A DNA stretch of 64,000 bases from CAVPXC01 sp963709505 (GTDB lineage Bacteria > Chloroflexota > Anaerolineae > JAAEKA01), in the NCBI GenBank assembly GCA_963709505.1, contig CAVPXC010000013.1, positions 34,005 to 98,004 of the forward strand. The letters run 5' to 3'. This document shows positions 1 through 9,470 of this stretch, in pieces (positions within the stretch are counted from its first letter, which is position 1; each line of letters opens with the position of its first letter). Made by a program: the position numbers and the translations under genes. The notes under the pieces are model-generated. The model was not told where the DNA came from, ran no database searches, and saw only the letters and a list, made by a program, of their open reading frames with translations.

Positions 1-2859
1 AGAACAACTACCAAATCTGGGCCTTCCTCAAGAAGTGCTGGGAGAAGGGCTGGTTGTACGAAGGCACGGATGTCATGCCCTGGTGCGACCGCTGCGGCAC
101 CGGCATCAGCCAACACGAGATCGTCACCGACGGCTACGAGGAGATCACCCATACCTCGATCTACGCACGCTTCCCGTTGGTGGATGCCGAGGGTCAGCCA
201 CACGTCGACACCGCGACCGGTCTGCGCGAGGCACTGCTGGTGTGGACCACTACGCCCTGGACTTTGACGAGCAACGTGGCTGCGGCGGTTGGGCCGGAGC
301 TGGACTACGTCAAAGTGCAGCAGGATGACTGGGTCTACTACCTGGGTAGAGGCGCCATGAAGCGAGCCATGCCTGGCCCAGTGACGGTGCTGGCTGAACT
401 TAAGGGCAAAGATATGCTGGGCTGGGGATACACGGGCCCGTTCGACGAGCTACCGGCGGTGCAGGATGCCTTCCAGCAGGTGGACTATCGGCATAGAGTC
501 ATCGGTTGGAAGGACGTGGGCGAAGAAGAAGGCACAGGGATCGTCCACATCGCCCCTGGCTGCGGAGCGGAGGACTTCGGGCTCAGTAAGCAGGTCAATC
601 TGCCGGTGGTGGCGCCGCTCGACGAGGCCGGTACCTACCTGGACGGGTTCGACTGGCTGACCGGCCTCAACGTGCACGATGTAGCGCCTCTGATCTTCGA
701 AAGCATCGAGAGCAAGGGACTGGTTTACCGGCTGGAGCAATACACCCACCGCTACCCGGTCTGCTGGCGCTGCAAAACCGAGCTGATCTTCCGTCTGGTG
801 GACGAATGGTTCATTAGCATGGGCGAAGTCTATGACAAGCCGCGCAGCGAGTTGACACCGGAGGAGGTCGATCGCAGTCTGCGCTACCAGATCATGGATG
901 TGGTGGATCAGATCCGCTGGATTCCATCGTTTGGCTATGAGCGCGAGCTGGACTGGTTGCGCAACATGCACGACTGGATGATCAGCAAAAAGCGGTACTG
1001 GGGCTTGGCGCTGCCGATTTGGGTGTGCGAGAATGAGAGCTGCAAGCACTTCCACGTCGCCGGCTCCGAGGATGAGCTCGAGGAGTTGGCCGTGGAGGGT
1101 TGGAGCCAGTTCGAGGGCCACACGCCGCACCGTCCGTACATCGACGCCGTGAAGATCGCCTGCCCGAAGTGCGGCGGCACGGCCAAGCGCATCGCCGACG
1201 TAGGCAACCCTTGGCTGGACGCTGGCATCGTGACTTTCAGCACCCTGGGTTATCGCAGCGACCCCGAGTATCTGGCGCAAGTGGTTTCCGGCTGACCTGA
1301 TCACCGAGAGCTTTCCGGGCCAGTTCCGCAACTGGTTTTACAGCGTGTTGGCCATGGGCACAGTGATGGAGCGCCGGCCGCCCTTCCTGACCAACTTCAG
1401 CTATGCCCTCCTGGTGGACGAGGCCGGCCGGCCGATGCATAAGAGCTCGGGTAACATGGTCGACTTCCACGACGGCGCCGAGCGGATCGGCGTGGACGTC
1501 ATGCGCTGGATGTTTCTCGATCACAAGCCGGAGGTCAACCTGCTCTTCGGTTACCACAAAGCCGACGAAACGCGCCGCCGCTTCCATATCCCGCTATGGA
1601 ACGTCTATAGCTTCTTTGTAACTTATGCCAATCTGACTCCGGAATGGCGGCCGGCGACCTGGGTGCTTTGGAGTCCGGTTGACACGGAGCTATCGAGACA
1701 GGGAAACTCACCCACCAATCTACCCATCTACCCATCTACCAATTCCGACCTCCTGATGGACCAGTGGATCGTCGGGCGCTTGCAGCAGGTGATCGAGCGC
1801 GTAACCACCAGTCTAGCGGACTACGACGCGGAGAATGCCACGATGGGGTGCGAGGCCTTTCTGGACGATCTCAGCAACTGGTACGTGCGGCGGAGCCGTC
1901 GACGCTTCTGGGATGGCGACATGGCGGCGCTCGACACCTTGTATTATGTGTTAGTGACCTTCGCGCGGGTTTTGGCGCCGATGTTGCCGTTCATGACCGA
2001 GGTGATCTATCAGAACCTGGTTCGCAGTGCTTTTGCCGACGCACCGGAAAGCGTGCATCATACCGGCTGGCCCGCGGCCAACCCTGGATTGATGGATGAG
2101 AAGCTTCTCGTCGACATGGACCTTGCGCGAGCGGTTGTCAGCCTGGGGCATGCTGACAGGGTGGCGGCCAACATCAAGGTGCGCCAGCCGCTAGCCGACA
2201 TCAAGGTGGTGGCCGCCGGCAAGGCCGACAGCCTCGTGCGCTTCGCCGCGCTCATCGCCGAAGAGTTGAACGTCAAATCCGTGCTGTTGGCTGAAGGCGA
2301 GGCTGAGCTAGTACAATATCGCATCCTGCCGTTCAACAAGACGCTCGGTCCGCGCTTCGGTAAGGACTTTCCGGCGGTTCGTAAGGCGCTGAGCGAGGCC
2401 GACCCGTATGCCGTGGCCGCGGCCGTGGCCGCGGGCCAGCCGGTGCCGATCACCTTCGGGGGCCAAGCCGTGGAACTGGCCGCCGAGGACGTTCTGGTTC
2501 AGGCCGAACCCAAGCCCGGCTATCAAGTAACGAACGACACGCAGCGCGGCATCGTGGTGGCGTTGGATACCGTCATCACCCCACAGCTCAAGGCTGAAGG
2601 ACTGGCGCGCGAGGTAGTTCGCCGCATCCAGCAGATGCGCAAGGATGCCGGCTTCGACCTCAGCGACCGCATCCACACCACCTATCAGACTGACAACGCC
2701 GACTTAGCTGCGACTGTCGTGGAGCTAGCTGATGGCATCAAACAGGAAACGCTCAGCCTGTCTCTGCTGGCCGGTGATCCGGTCGAGGGGGCCTACGCCG
2801 ATACGGGAGACGTGGACGGCGCCGAGATCACCCTCAGTGTTCGACGAGCTAGCAGGTAG
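1..2859 (+). CDS. ileS: Isoleucyl-tRNA synthetase, 5' end outside window, frameshifted
   Basis: Charges tRNA-Ile with isoleucine in the cytoplasm. The window opens inside the gene; the visible part covers the CP1 editing domain (WTTTPWTLTSN), a cysteine-rich segment (CENESCKHF and CPKCGG), the KMSKS-loop variant MHKSSGN at about 1435, and the C-terminal anticodon-binding region. The first part reads in one frame until a stop at 1293-1295, but conserved sequence (WRKWFPADLITES) continues in the next frame, so one extra base near 1271 is the likely cause. An unusual 20-30 residue insertion, partly encoded by octamer repeats at 1714-1744, precedes LMDQWIVGRLQQ. The family call is very secure. 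Whether the frameshift is real or a sequencing error cannot be decided here. Confidence 0.95.
1714..1744 (+). repeat. Octamer tandem repeat inside ileS
   Basis: About three to four copies of an 8-bp unit (CTACCCAT/CTACCAAT) lie in frame within ileS and encode part of a linker insertion (NLPIYPSTN). The same unit in reverse orientation occurs at 11774-11814. Confidence 0.75.
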
Positions 2860-3038
2860 ACGCTTGCACTTTCCTTGTTTTGCGTTACAATAGCACTATT
2901 GGCACGCATGTGAACTCATAAGTTTGTCTCGATCATCTTTGAAGGAGGTGCGCGAGGCGGCAGGTTGCTGGATCGAACCTTTTCTTCATGGAACGACTTC
3001 CACGCCTGTGCCATCTCAATGACCCGAGGTATATCGCT

Positions 3039-3408
3039 ATGACCAGAAACGATGCACGTTTACACCAGATGCTTGAAGTCGAGCGAGCCGCTCTGCTGGA
3101 CTCGATCGGCCACTACGAAGTCCTCGCTCGGCACAAGAAGCCGGGGCTGGGCAATCACATGGCCGATGACGCGACCGAGTTCATTTGACCAGGCGGCCGG
3201 TTTGGCGCTTCATCTGAATGAGCAAACTCTGCTAGCCCAGGTGGATGACGCATTGGCGCGGATGGAGAAGGGCGTCTACGGGCTTTGCGAGCGCTGCGGT
3301 GAGGAGATCGATTACGCACGCCTGGAGGCTATTCCGTACGCGACCTTATGCATCCGCTGCCAGCACCACCTGGAGGAGAGCCCCCGAGGAAACGGAAGCA
3401 AGCGCTAG
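3039..3408 (+). CDS. TraR/DksA-type zinc-finger protein, frameshifted
   Basis: About 122 residues once the frame is corrected. The N-terminal half (MTRNDARLHQMLEVERAALL...) is a coiled-coil-like helix. The C-terminal half carries the DksA/TraR zinc finger, CERCGEEIDYARLEAIPYAT followed by CIRC (CX2C-X17-CX2C). Family members bind RNA polymerase through the secondary channel or act as small general regulators. The first half ends at a stop at 3186-3188, and the second half continues one frame over (FDQAAGLALHL), so a single-base indel near 3180 is likely. The ATG at 3039 has GAGG nine bases upstream; an in-frame ATG at 2988 is less likely. It lies just upstream of lspA, a common arrangement. 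Confidence 0.8.
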
Positions 3409-3411
3409 TCT

Positions 3412-3945
3412 ATGCCCAAGCAACGTTCTGTCAGGACCTGGCCCGGCTGGCTTGTCGTGGGCACGGCGTTTGTCGTCGTGCTGCTCGATCAGCTAAGCAA
3501 GCGCTGGATCGAGCGCAATTTGCTCGTCTACGAGTTGATTGTTCCGTTTCCAGTTCTGCGGAATTTCTTCACGATTACCCACTTCACCAATACCGGCGCG
3601 TCTTTCGGCTTGTTTCGCGATCAGGGGATGCTGTTTGTTGTGATCGCGCTGGTGGTGATCGTGGCGCTTATTGTCTATGCTCGCTATCTGCCCTACGAGC
3701 GGCGACTCGTGCGCTTTGCCTTGGGTCTCCAGCTTGGCGGAGCGATCGGCAACAACCTGATCGATCGGCCTCGCCAGGGCCACGTTACCGACTTCATCTA
3801 TTTCCACTTCTGGCCGGCGTTCAACATCGCCGACATGGCGATCGTTGCCGGTGTGGGGCTGTTGGCGTATGCCTTGTTGACGCAGAAGGACGAGGTACCC
3901 GAAGGTGTCGGGGCGGAAACAGGCGATCAGCCCACCAGCTTGTAA
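3412..3945 (+). CDS. lspA: Signal peptidase II (prolipoprotein signal peptidase)
   Basis: Integral membrane aspartyl protease that cleaves the signal peptide of diacylglyceryl-modified prolipoproteins. 177 residues with four predicted membrane helices. Conserved blocks are in order: DQLSKRWIE near residue 25, FTNTGASFGLF near 60, LGGAIGNNLIDR near 105, GHVTDFIYF with the first catalytic aspartate, and FNIADM with the second. The start is three bases after the stop of the upstream zinc-finger gene, so the two are probably co-transcribed. The reading frame is intact. Confidence 0.95.
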   Translation: MPKQRSVRTWPGWLVVGTAFVVVLLDQLSKRWIERNLLVYELIVPFPVLRNFFTITHFTNTGASFGLFRDQGMLFVVIALVVIVALIVYARYLPYERRLVRFALGLQLGGAIGNNLIDRPRQGHVTDFIYFHFWPAFNIADMAIVAGVGLLAYALLTQKDEVPEGVGAETGDQPTSL

Positions 3946-3966
3946 GCTGTCGGCAGGAGAGTTTTC

Positions 3967-4485
3967 ATGAAAATCGCAGTGCTGTCTGACGTCCACGACA
4001 ACATCTGGAATCTAGCCGATGCCCTCGAAAAGGTCAGGATGTGTGGGCCTGAGGTGCTGATCTTCTGCGGAGATTTCTGCGCGCCGTTCACGCTGACCCA
4101 GATCGGCCAGGGCTTTGCCGGCCAGGTGCATTGCGTTCTAGGCAACAACGACGGTGACCCGCGCCTGCTTTTGCAGAATGCGCTGGCCGCCGGGAATGTC
4201 ACGCTCCACGGCCAGTATGCCGAACTGTCGCTGGACGGGAGGCGGATCGCAGTCAATCACTACCCTGAGATCGCCCGTCGCCTGGCCGAATCGGGTCATT
4301 TCGACCTTGTGTGTTACGGCCACAACCACTTGGCCAAGGTCGAGCAGGTAGGCGATACTATGTTAGCGAACCCTGGCGAAGTCATGGGGCGGTTCGGCTC
4401 GCCGACATTTGGTTTGTATGATTGCGGCACGGGCGAATTTGCGCTGCACGATGTGCAGCACTACCCAAAGATGGGCGGTGATTAG
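3967..4485 (+). CDS. YfcE/MJ0936-type metallophosphoesterase
   Basis: 172 residues. The calcineurin-like metal-binding motifs are all present: LSDVHDN at the N-terminus, FCGDF near residue 37, LGNNDGD near 59, and CYGHNHLAK near 118. Family members are small cytoplasmic phosphodiesterases; the physiological substrate cannot be read from sequence. A good ribosome-binding site (GGCAGGAGAG) precedes the ATG. It sits between lspA and a TIM-barrel isomerase whose start is two bases after this stop, suggesting one transcript. Confidence 0.88.
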   Translation: MKIAVLSDVHDNIWNLADALEKVRMCGPEVLIFCGDFCAPFTLTQIGQGFAGQVHCVLGNNDGDPRLLLQNALAAGNVTLHGQYAELSLDGRRIAVNHYPEIARRLAESGHFDLVCYGHNHLAKVEQVGDTMLANPGEVMGRFGSPTFGLYDCGTGEFALHDVQHYPKMGGD

Positions 4486-4487
4486 AA

Positions 4488-5273
4488 TTGAAAATCGGGG
4501 CCATGAACGATCCGAAACGCGATGTGCTCGACGAGATTCGCCAAATCGCGTTGGATGGCTTTGACTATGTTGATCTGACCTTGGAGGCGCCGAGGGCGGA
4601 GCCAGACCAGATCGATGTAAAGGCGGTGCAACAGCTTCTGGAAGACCATGGGCTTGGTCTGGTCTGTCACGCTTCGCCCTATTTTCCCGTGAACAACCCG
4701 GCAGCTTGGGTGCGGACCGCGGCGCTTGACGAGTTGCGGCGTTGTTTGGACGTGGCAGCCGCGCTCGGCGCTAGGCTGTTGACCACGCACTATCTTGGTT
4801 TTCCTGGTTTCTGGTCCGAGGCGATGGGCTATGACCTGTACGCGCAGCTCTATCTGAGGCTCTGCGCCGAAGGAACCCAGCGTAATGTCCTCGTGGCCAT
4901 GGAGAACCATCCGAAAAACGCGCATCAACTGAAGCATTTCCGAGAGATCTTCTCACGCTGTCCGAACCTCTATCTACTGTTAGACCTCGGCCACACGAAC
5001 ATCGATGTGCCGAAGAACCTGGCACGCGAGTATCTCTTTGCGCTTGCCGACCGTTTGGCTCACGTACACGCATCCGATAATGACGGAACCGCCGACCAGC
5101 ATTTGCCACTGGGCGCCCCATCCCACGGGGGCGTGGTCTGGTCGCGGGTGATGGCCGACCTCAAGTCGTTTCAGTACGACGGCACGGTGACTTTCGAGGT
5201 GTTCTCACCGGATCGGAGCTATCGTCAGGACAGCATGCGACGTTGGCGACATGGCTGGGGCGGAACGAAATAG
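4488..5273 (+). CDS. Sugar phosphate isomerase/epimerase-like TIM-barrel protein
   Basis: 261 residues starting at a TTG two bases after the preceding stop (MKIGAMNDPKRDVLDEI). The sequence has the AP-endonuclease-2/xylose-isomerase-like TIM-barrel pattern: VDLTLEAP early, LTTHYLG near residue 100, metal-ligand candidates in AMENHPKN, LLLDLGHTNID and HVHASDND, and FEVFSPD at the end. Members isomerise or epimerise sugars and sugar-like substrates; the exact reaction is unknown. The tight spacing to the phosphoesterase suggests translational coupling. Confidence 0.8.
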   Translation: MKIGAMNDPKRDVLDEIRQIALDGFDYVDLTLEAPRAEPDQIDVKAVQQLLEDHGLGLVCHASPYFPVNNPAAWVRTAALDELRRCLDVAAALGARLLTTHYLGFPGFWSEAMGYDLYAQLYLRLCAEGTQRNVLVAMENHPKNAHQLKHFREIFSRCPNLYLLLDLGHTNIDVPKNLAREYLFALADRLAHVHASDNDGTADQHLPLGAPSHGGVVWSRVMADLKSFQYDGTVTFEVFSPDRSYRQDSMRRWRHGWGGTK

Positions 5274-5428
5274 TCGTGTTTCGCATAGTCATGATCGACT
5301 ATGCCCACCAATATTTCCTTTTTCCTCAACAACAAAACGCTATGCGAATCGCCGATCAGCACGCACCTTCCGATGCCGGCGGCCGATCGTGTTGGCGGTT
5401 ATCGGCGGGATGGTTTATCGTACTCAGG

Positions 5429-6106
5429 TCAAAGAGGCAGGGGTGGGGCGGTGCGTTTCGGCTTGAAGAGAAGGAAGGCCGAGACCCCAAGCAGCACGGA
5501 CCCGATCACCATCAGCCAAACCCCGGGGCCGACAACAATCGGATGGCCGTAGATGATGTCCAGGGCAGGGCGCAGGCGCACAAAGGCCGCAATGGAGGGC
5601 ACGGCGGCGAGGACAGCCAGCAACGCAACGGAGGCGGCTACCAGCAAGCCCGGCAAACGGCGCAGTAGAGGGTAGGAAAGCAAGGCAGCCAATAGGCACA
5701 GACAGATCGCGATCGTCTGTTTGATGAACTCGGGGGTCGTGAGGAGGGACGGCGTCCACGCGGGCGGCAGCATTGCCAGAGCCACCGGCACGGCCAGCAG
5801 GTTGAGCAGCCAGCGCAGGATACCGGGTACCCGGAGTTCACGCCGATGCGCAAGCAGGCTAAGGCTGAGGCTAAGCGCCACGAGTGGGAGGTAGAAGACC
5901 TCCCTTACAAGTGCGATGCGCCCGCTTTGCACTTCGGCGACGAACTTGACATATTCCGCGAGATCGAGCCCGAGCACGCGAAGCCCGGCGGGCTCCGCCC
6001 AGACCCAAGGCCTCCAACTGCCCAGCGCCAACAGGAGCCACCCCGCGAGTAGAAGCAGGGTAAGCAAGATCGGCCTGTGCGGCTCGCGCTGCAGACGCTC
6101 ACGCAT
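5429..6106 (-). CDS. Hypothetical multi-spanning membrane protein
   Basis: 225 residues with about six hydrophobic segments (LLTLLLLAGWLLLALGSW near the N-terminus, LLNLLAVPVALAML, AICLCLLAALLSY, LLVAASVALLAVLAAV and a last helix near residue 200) and a basic C-terminal tail. I do not recognise the family. Its ATG overlaps the stop of the glycosyltransferase by eight bases (ATGCGTGA), so it is the last gene of the glycan operon. A role in polysaccharide assembly or export is inference from position. Confidence 0.6.
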   Translation of the reverse strand: MRERLQREPHRPILLTLLLLAGWLLLALGSWRPWVWAEPAGLRVLGLDLAEYVKFVAEVQSGRIALVREVFYLPLVALSLSLSLLAHRRELRVPGILRWLLNLLAVPVALAMLPPAWTPSLLTTPEFIKQTIAICLCLLAALLSYPLLRRLPGLLVAASVALLAVLAAVPSIAAFVRLRPALDIIYGHPIVVGPGVWLMVIGSVLLGVSAFLLFKPKRTAPPLPL

Positions 6107-7232
6107 GATAAACGCGCTCGTAAGTGCTCAGAAGGGTGCGCGCCGCAGCATCCCAGGTGAAACGCTGTGCCTGTTCGAAGCCACGCTGTTGCAGCTGCAT
6201 GCGGAGGGCCTCGTCGTCCAGCAGCCTCTGGATTGCAGCGGCTATTCCCGCTTCATCGGTTGCGTCTACCAGCAGCGCCGCGTCGCCCGCTGCCTCGGGA
6301 AGTGAGGAGTTGTCTGCGCACACGACGGGCGTGCCACAGGCCATGGCCTCGAGCACCGGGATGCCGAAACCCTCGTATAGCGCTGGAAGAACAAACACGT
6401 CGGCGGCCGAGTAGAGCGCAGGCAGATCCGCATCGGCCACAAAGCCGGTGAAAATGATCTCCGACCGGTGGCCGCTGGCCTCGGCGGCCTCGAAAATACC
6501 TTCGGTTAGCCACCCCGTGCCGCCGGCGATCACCAGCCGGTGGAGAAGCCGGTTTTCTCGCCTCAACTGTCCCCAGGCCCGGATCAAGGCTGGCCAATTC
6601 TTGCGCGGCTCCAGCGTGCCCACACCCAGAATGAACGGTCCATCGCCGATCCCGTAGCGAACGCGCAAGCGCTGCAGCTCGGCAGGATCGTCTTGACGGC
6701 AGAAGCGCGGCTCCACGCCCGGACAGACGACAGTGACCTTGTCACCGGGTACACCCAGAAGCTGGATCAGATCACGCCGGGTGCTCTCGCTATCAGCCAG
6801 AACGTGATCGGCGCGCGCCACAGACTGTGGAACAACACCGCGCAGAAAATTCCGCAGACCGGCCTCGGCGCATTGCGGTGTCGTTAGAAAGCTCAAGTCG
6901 TGCACAGTCAGCAATGCGCACGCCCTGCGCACCGGCGGCAGCACAAAATCGGATGCATGGTATAGATCCATTGGTCCGCTGAGCCAGTCAACCGGGAAAG
7001 GCGCTCCCAGACGGTGCCATCCGATCGTAAGCCAACGGTTGGGGATCGGAACAACGCGTAAACGAAAGCCCGCCGGCGCCGAAATCTTCCCGGCCGGCGG
7101 GCGTCCAAAGACCAAGAGGCTCACGTCGTGCCCCCCAGCGAGCGGCGCCAGAGCCTGTACCAAGCCGCGGGTGTGGCGGCCGATCCCTGCGCCCTGGAAC
7201 ACGGCAGGTGTGTAGTCGATGACGATGCGCAC
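6099..7232 (-). CDS. GT4-family glycosyltransferase
   Basis: 377 residues, GT-B fold. The N-terminus (DYTPAVFQGAGIGRHTRGL) resembles the acceptor domain of group 1 transferases. The C-terminal donor domain has GTLEPRKNWPALIRAW, FTGFVADADLPALYSAADVF and YEGFGIPVLEAMACGTPVV, including the E-x7-E motif. It should transfer a sugar from a nucleotide-sugar donor at the inner face of the membrane. It lies between gtrA-like and membrane protein genes on the same strand, consistent with surface polysaccharide synthesis. Donor and acceptor are not predictable. Confidence 0.92.
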   Translation of the reverse strand: MRIVIDYTPAVFQGAGIGRHTRGLVQALAPLAGGHDVSLLVFGRPPAGKISAPAGFRLRVVPIPNRWLTIGWHRLGAPFPVDWLSGPMDLYHASDFVLPPVRRACALLTVHDLSFLTTPQCAEAGLRNFLRGVVPQSVARADHVLADSESTRRDLIQLLGVPGDKVTVVCPGVEPRFCRQDDPAELQRLRVRYGIGDGPFILGVGTLEPRKNWPALIRAWGQLRRENRLLHRLVIAGGTGWLTEGIFEAAEASGHRSEIIFTGFVADADLPALYSAADVFVLPALYEGFGIPVLEAMACGTPVVCADNSSLPEAAGDAALLVDATDEAGIAAAIQRLLDDEALRMQLQQRGFEQAQRFTWDAAARTLLSTYERVYHA

Positions 7233-7249
7233 GGCATGTGCCCGGTGGG

Positions 7250-7741
7250 CTACTTGATCCCTTTGTAGGTCCAGATGCGGTTTGCGCCGTAGTTCCAGAA
7301 GAGCACGACGCCGATCGCGATGACCTTGGCAGCCAGGTAAGCTGCTGGATCATGGGTAACGTGCAGAAACAGCGGGTACAGCCCCAGAACGATGACCTCG
7401 TTGATGCCCAGGCCAACGATGTTCACGAGGGTGAACTGCACCAACTGGCTGGCAATCGGCCGCTGCCGGCTTTCGGGAAAGGTCCACAGCCGGTTCCACG
7501 TAAAGTTGCTGACCACCGCCACCGTGAAGCCGAGGGCCACTGCAACATACAGCGGAAGGCCCAGGACCTCGCGTGAAAAGGTCAGGATGGTCAGATCGAC
7601 GACCATTCCGATCACGCCGACGATGGCGAACTTGAGGAAGCGCGAGATCTCCTTGGGGCTCATGCCGATGATTGTAGACATGCGTTGAAGAAGTCGCCGC
7701 CAGAACACGGCGGGCGCCTCCGTATTGAGCATCTGGGACAT
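7250..7741 (-). CDS. GtrA-family membrane protein
   Basis: 163 residues with four predicted membrane helices and the GtrA signature blocks FLKFAIVGVIGMVVDLTILT, FTVAVVSNFTWNRLWTF, QFTLVNIVGLGINEVIVLG and FWNYGANRIWTY. GtrA proteins are thought to help move lipid-linked sugars across the membrane. It is 17 bases upstream of the GT4 gene and downstream of the O-antigen ligase on the same strand. Another in-frame ATG lies about 20 residues in, so the start is not certain. Confidence 0.88.
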   Translation of the reverse strand: MSQMLNTEAPAVFWRRLLQRMSTIIGMSPKEISRFLKFAIVGVIGMVVDLTILTFSREVLGLPLYVAVALGFTVAVVSNFTWNRLWTFPESRQRPIASQLVQFTLVNIVGLGINEVIVLGLYPLFLHVTHDPAAYLAAKVIAIGVVLFWNYGANRIWTYKGIK

Positions 7742-7760
7742 TCGAAACGGATTCTCCTGA

Positions 7761-9278
7761 TCAGGCTGGGCTCCGCTGGCGGTTGCTTGCCGTCAAGACG
7801 GCCAACAGCCCCAGGAAGAGCGCAAGGTTGAGATACATGTGCTGGACCCACAGATTGTCGAACAGGTTGTGGATCGTAGCATGGGTGAGCGCACCCAACA
7901 CACCTGCACCAACCGCTGCAACGAAACGATTTGACACGGCTGCGGCTCGCACTGCCTGCCATATGCAGGCAATCCAAAGCGCCAGGTAGGTCAGAAAGCC
8001 CAGCAGGCCGGCCTCGGCGCCAAAATTCAGGTAGACGTTGTGGGCATGGCCCAGAGGCTCGTACCAGCGCGGCAGGTTGTACGCGGGGTACGATGCGGCG
8101 TAGTTGCCAATGCCAACACCTAGCCAGGGATGGTCGGTCCACATGCCGAGGGCCGCCTGCCAGTGTGCCAGGCGCTCGATCACCGAGAAGTTGGCGTCGG
8201 TGATTTCCACATGCCGGATATCGACCAAACCGACAAACTCACGCAGCTCGCTCAGCCGGTTGACCAGCGAAGGCGGCAGGAGATCGCCTAGTCCAAAGAC
8301 GACGCCAACCACAACTGCGGCTGCCACGATCAGAATGACCACAGGCGCGGCCCGCCGAGTGTGGGCCAGCACAACCACCGCCACAGCAGCGCCAAACGCC
8401 AGCCACGCGCCACGGCTCCAACTGAGCAGCAGGCCCAGGCTGATCAATCCGGCTGCCGCCGGCAGGGCAATCCGCAGCCAGCGGCTTGGCTGCGGGGTTA
8501 CAGCGCGCGTGCAGAGTGACTTCGTCGACTCCGCCTGCTTGACTCCGTTGCTCCACACCCACAGCGCCAGGCTGATGGCAAACGGCGCCACCAGGCCGAG
8601 ATAGCCCGCGTATGGATTGGGCTGGCGAAAGGTGCCGTAAGCACGCATAAAACGGCCCAGCAAGACGAAGGCCTCGGGGCCGGATTGGGTGACAAATTGA
8701 ACCAAACCGAGCAGTGCCTGGCCGATCCCTGCCGCCAATAGGCCGGCGATCAGCCAGCTCGCGCGTTGCGGCGGAAGCACCGCCGCGACACACCAGTACA
8801 GCAGAAGGACCTCTAGCCACTTGATCAGCTCGGGCAAGCCATCGCGATAGGACTCGGCATCGACGAGGGACAGTGCCAGCACGCCGATAAACGCTAGCAG
8901 CGGCAGGCTAAGCGGCGCACGGGGCACCACGATGCTCCTGCGGATCACGCCCTGTGCCAGCCAGGCTGCGAGCACCAGTCCTAGCAGCAGATCCGAGCCG
9001 TCCAGAGCCAGGCCACCGATCGACAGCGGCTTGACTGCGGCAAACGGAATGGCAATGGCTAACGCTGGCAGCCCCACCCAAGGGCGGATCAACACCGCCA
9101 GTGCCAGGCCGGTGCCGATCAGCACCAGCGCGCTCAACTCAAGCGGCAGGCGCGCAATCAGTACGGTCGCCGCCAGCATGAGCCCCGCGGTGAGAAACAC
9201 TGCGGGCGGCTTGACGGCGGACGGCAGAAATGCGGCCAGAGTGGAACGCTGGGTAACAGGGAGTCGATTGGCGGCCAT
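7761..9278 (-). CDS. O-antigen ligase / polymerase-like membrane protein
   Basis: 505 residues with about 11-12 hydrophobic segments. The Wzy/WaaL-type region is visible in the second half: GRFMRAYGTFRQPNPYAGYL, LLLSWSRGAWLAFGAA, then a large outer loop with HPWLGVGIGNYAASYP and HAHNVYLNFGAEAGLLGF. These proteins polymerise or ligate polysaccharide chains at the outer face of the membrane. It is the first gene of the minus-strand glycan cluster and diverges from the DsbA-like gene across 192 bases. Confidence 0.88.
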   Translation of the reverse strand: MAANRLPVTQRSTLAAFLPSAVKPPAVFLTAGLMLAATVLIARLPLELSALVLIGTGLALAVLIRPWVGLPALAIAIPFAAVKPLSIGGLALDGSDLLLGLVLAAWLAQGVIRRSIVVPRAPLSLPLLAFIGVLALSLVDAESYRDGLPELIKWLEVLLLYWCVAAVLPPQRASWLIAGLLAAGIGQALLGLVQFVTQSGPEAFVLLGRFMRAYGTFRQPNPYAGYLGLVAPFAISLALWVWSNGVKQAESTKSLCTRAVTPQPSRWLRIALPAAAGLISLGLLLSWSRGAWLAFGAAVAVVVLAHTRRAAPVVILIVAAAVVVGVVFGLGDLLPPSLVNRLSELREFVGLVDIRHVEITDANFSVIERLAHWQAALGMWTDHPWLGVGIGNYAASYPAYNLPRWYEPLGHAHNVYLNFGAEAGLLGFLTYLALWIACIWQAVRAAAVSNRFVAAVGAGVLGALTHATIHNLFDNLWVQHMYLNLALFLGLLAVLTASNRQRSPA

Positions 9279-9470
9279 AGCTGCTTGCCGTAAGGGGCTA
9301 AGCGATTATCTTACTCTAAAGCAGCGCTTTGTCAAACGCCAATCGACGTGCGTTGCCTTGCTGGCAGCACATTCGCTGAATTTAGCGAAGGTTGCACCTC
9401 ATGGTATAATCTTGCGGCGCTCCGCAGGAGCAGGAGCCGAGACTATCGCTTTGTTGTAGCAGAGGAGTGT

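Noticed and set aside
450..1331. 293-codon minus-strand frame opposite ileS
   Set aside because: The plus strand encodes clear IleRS motifs over the same bases.
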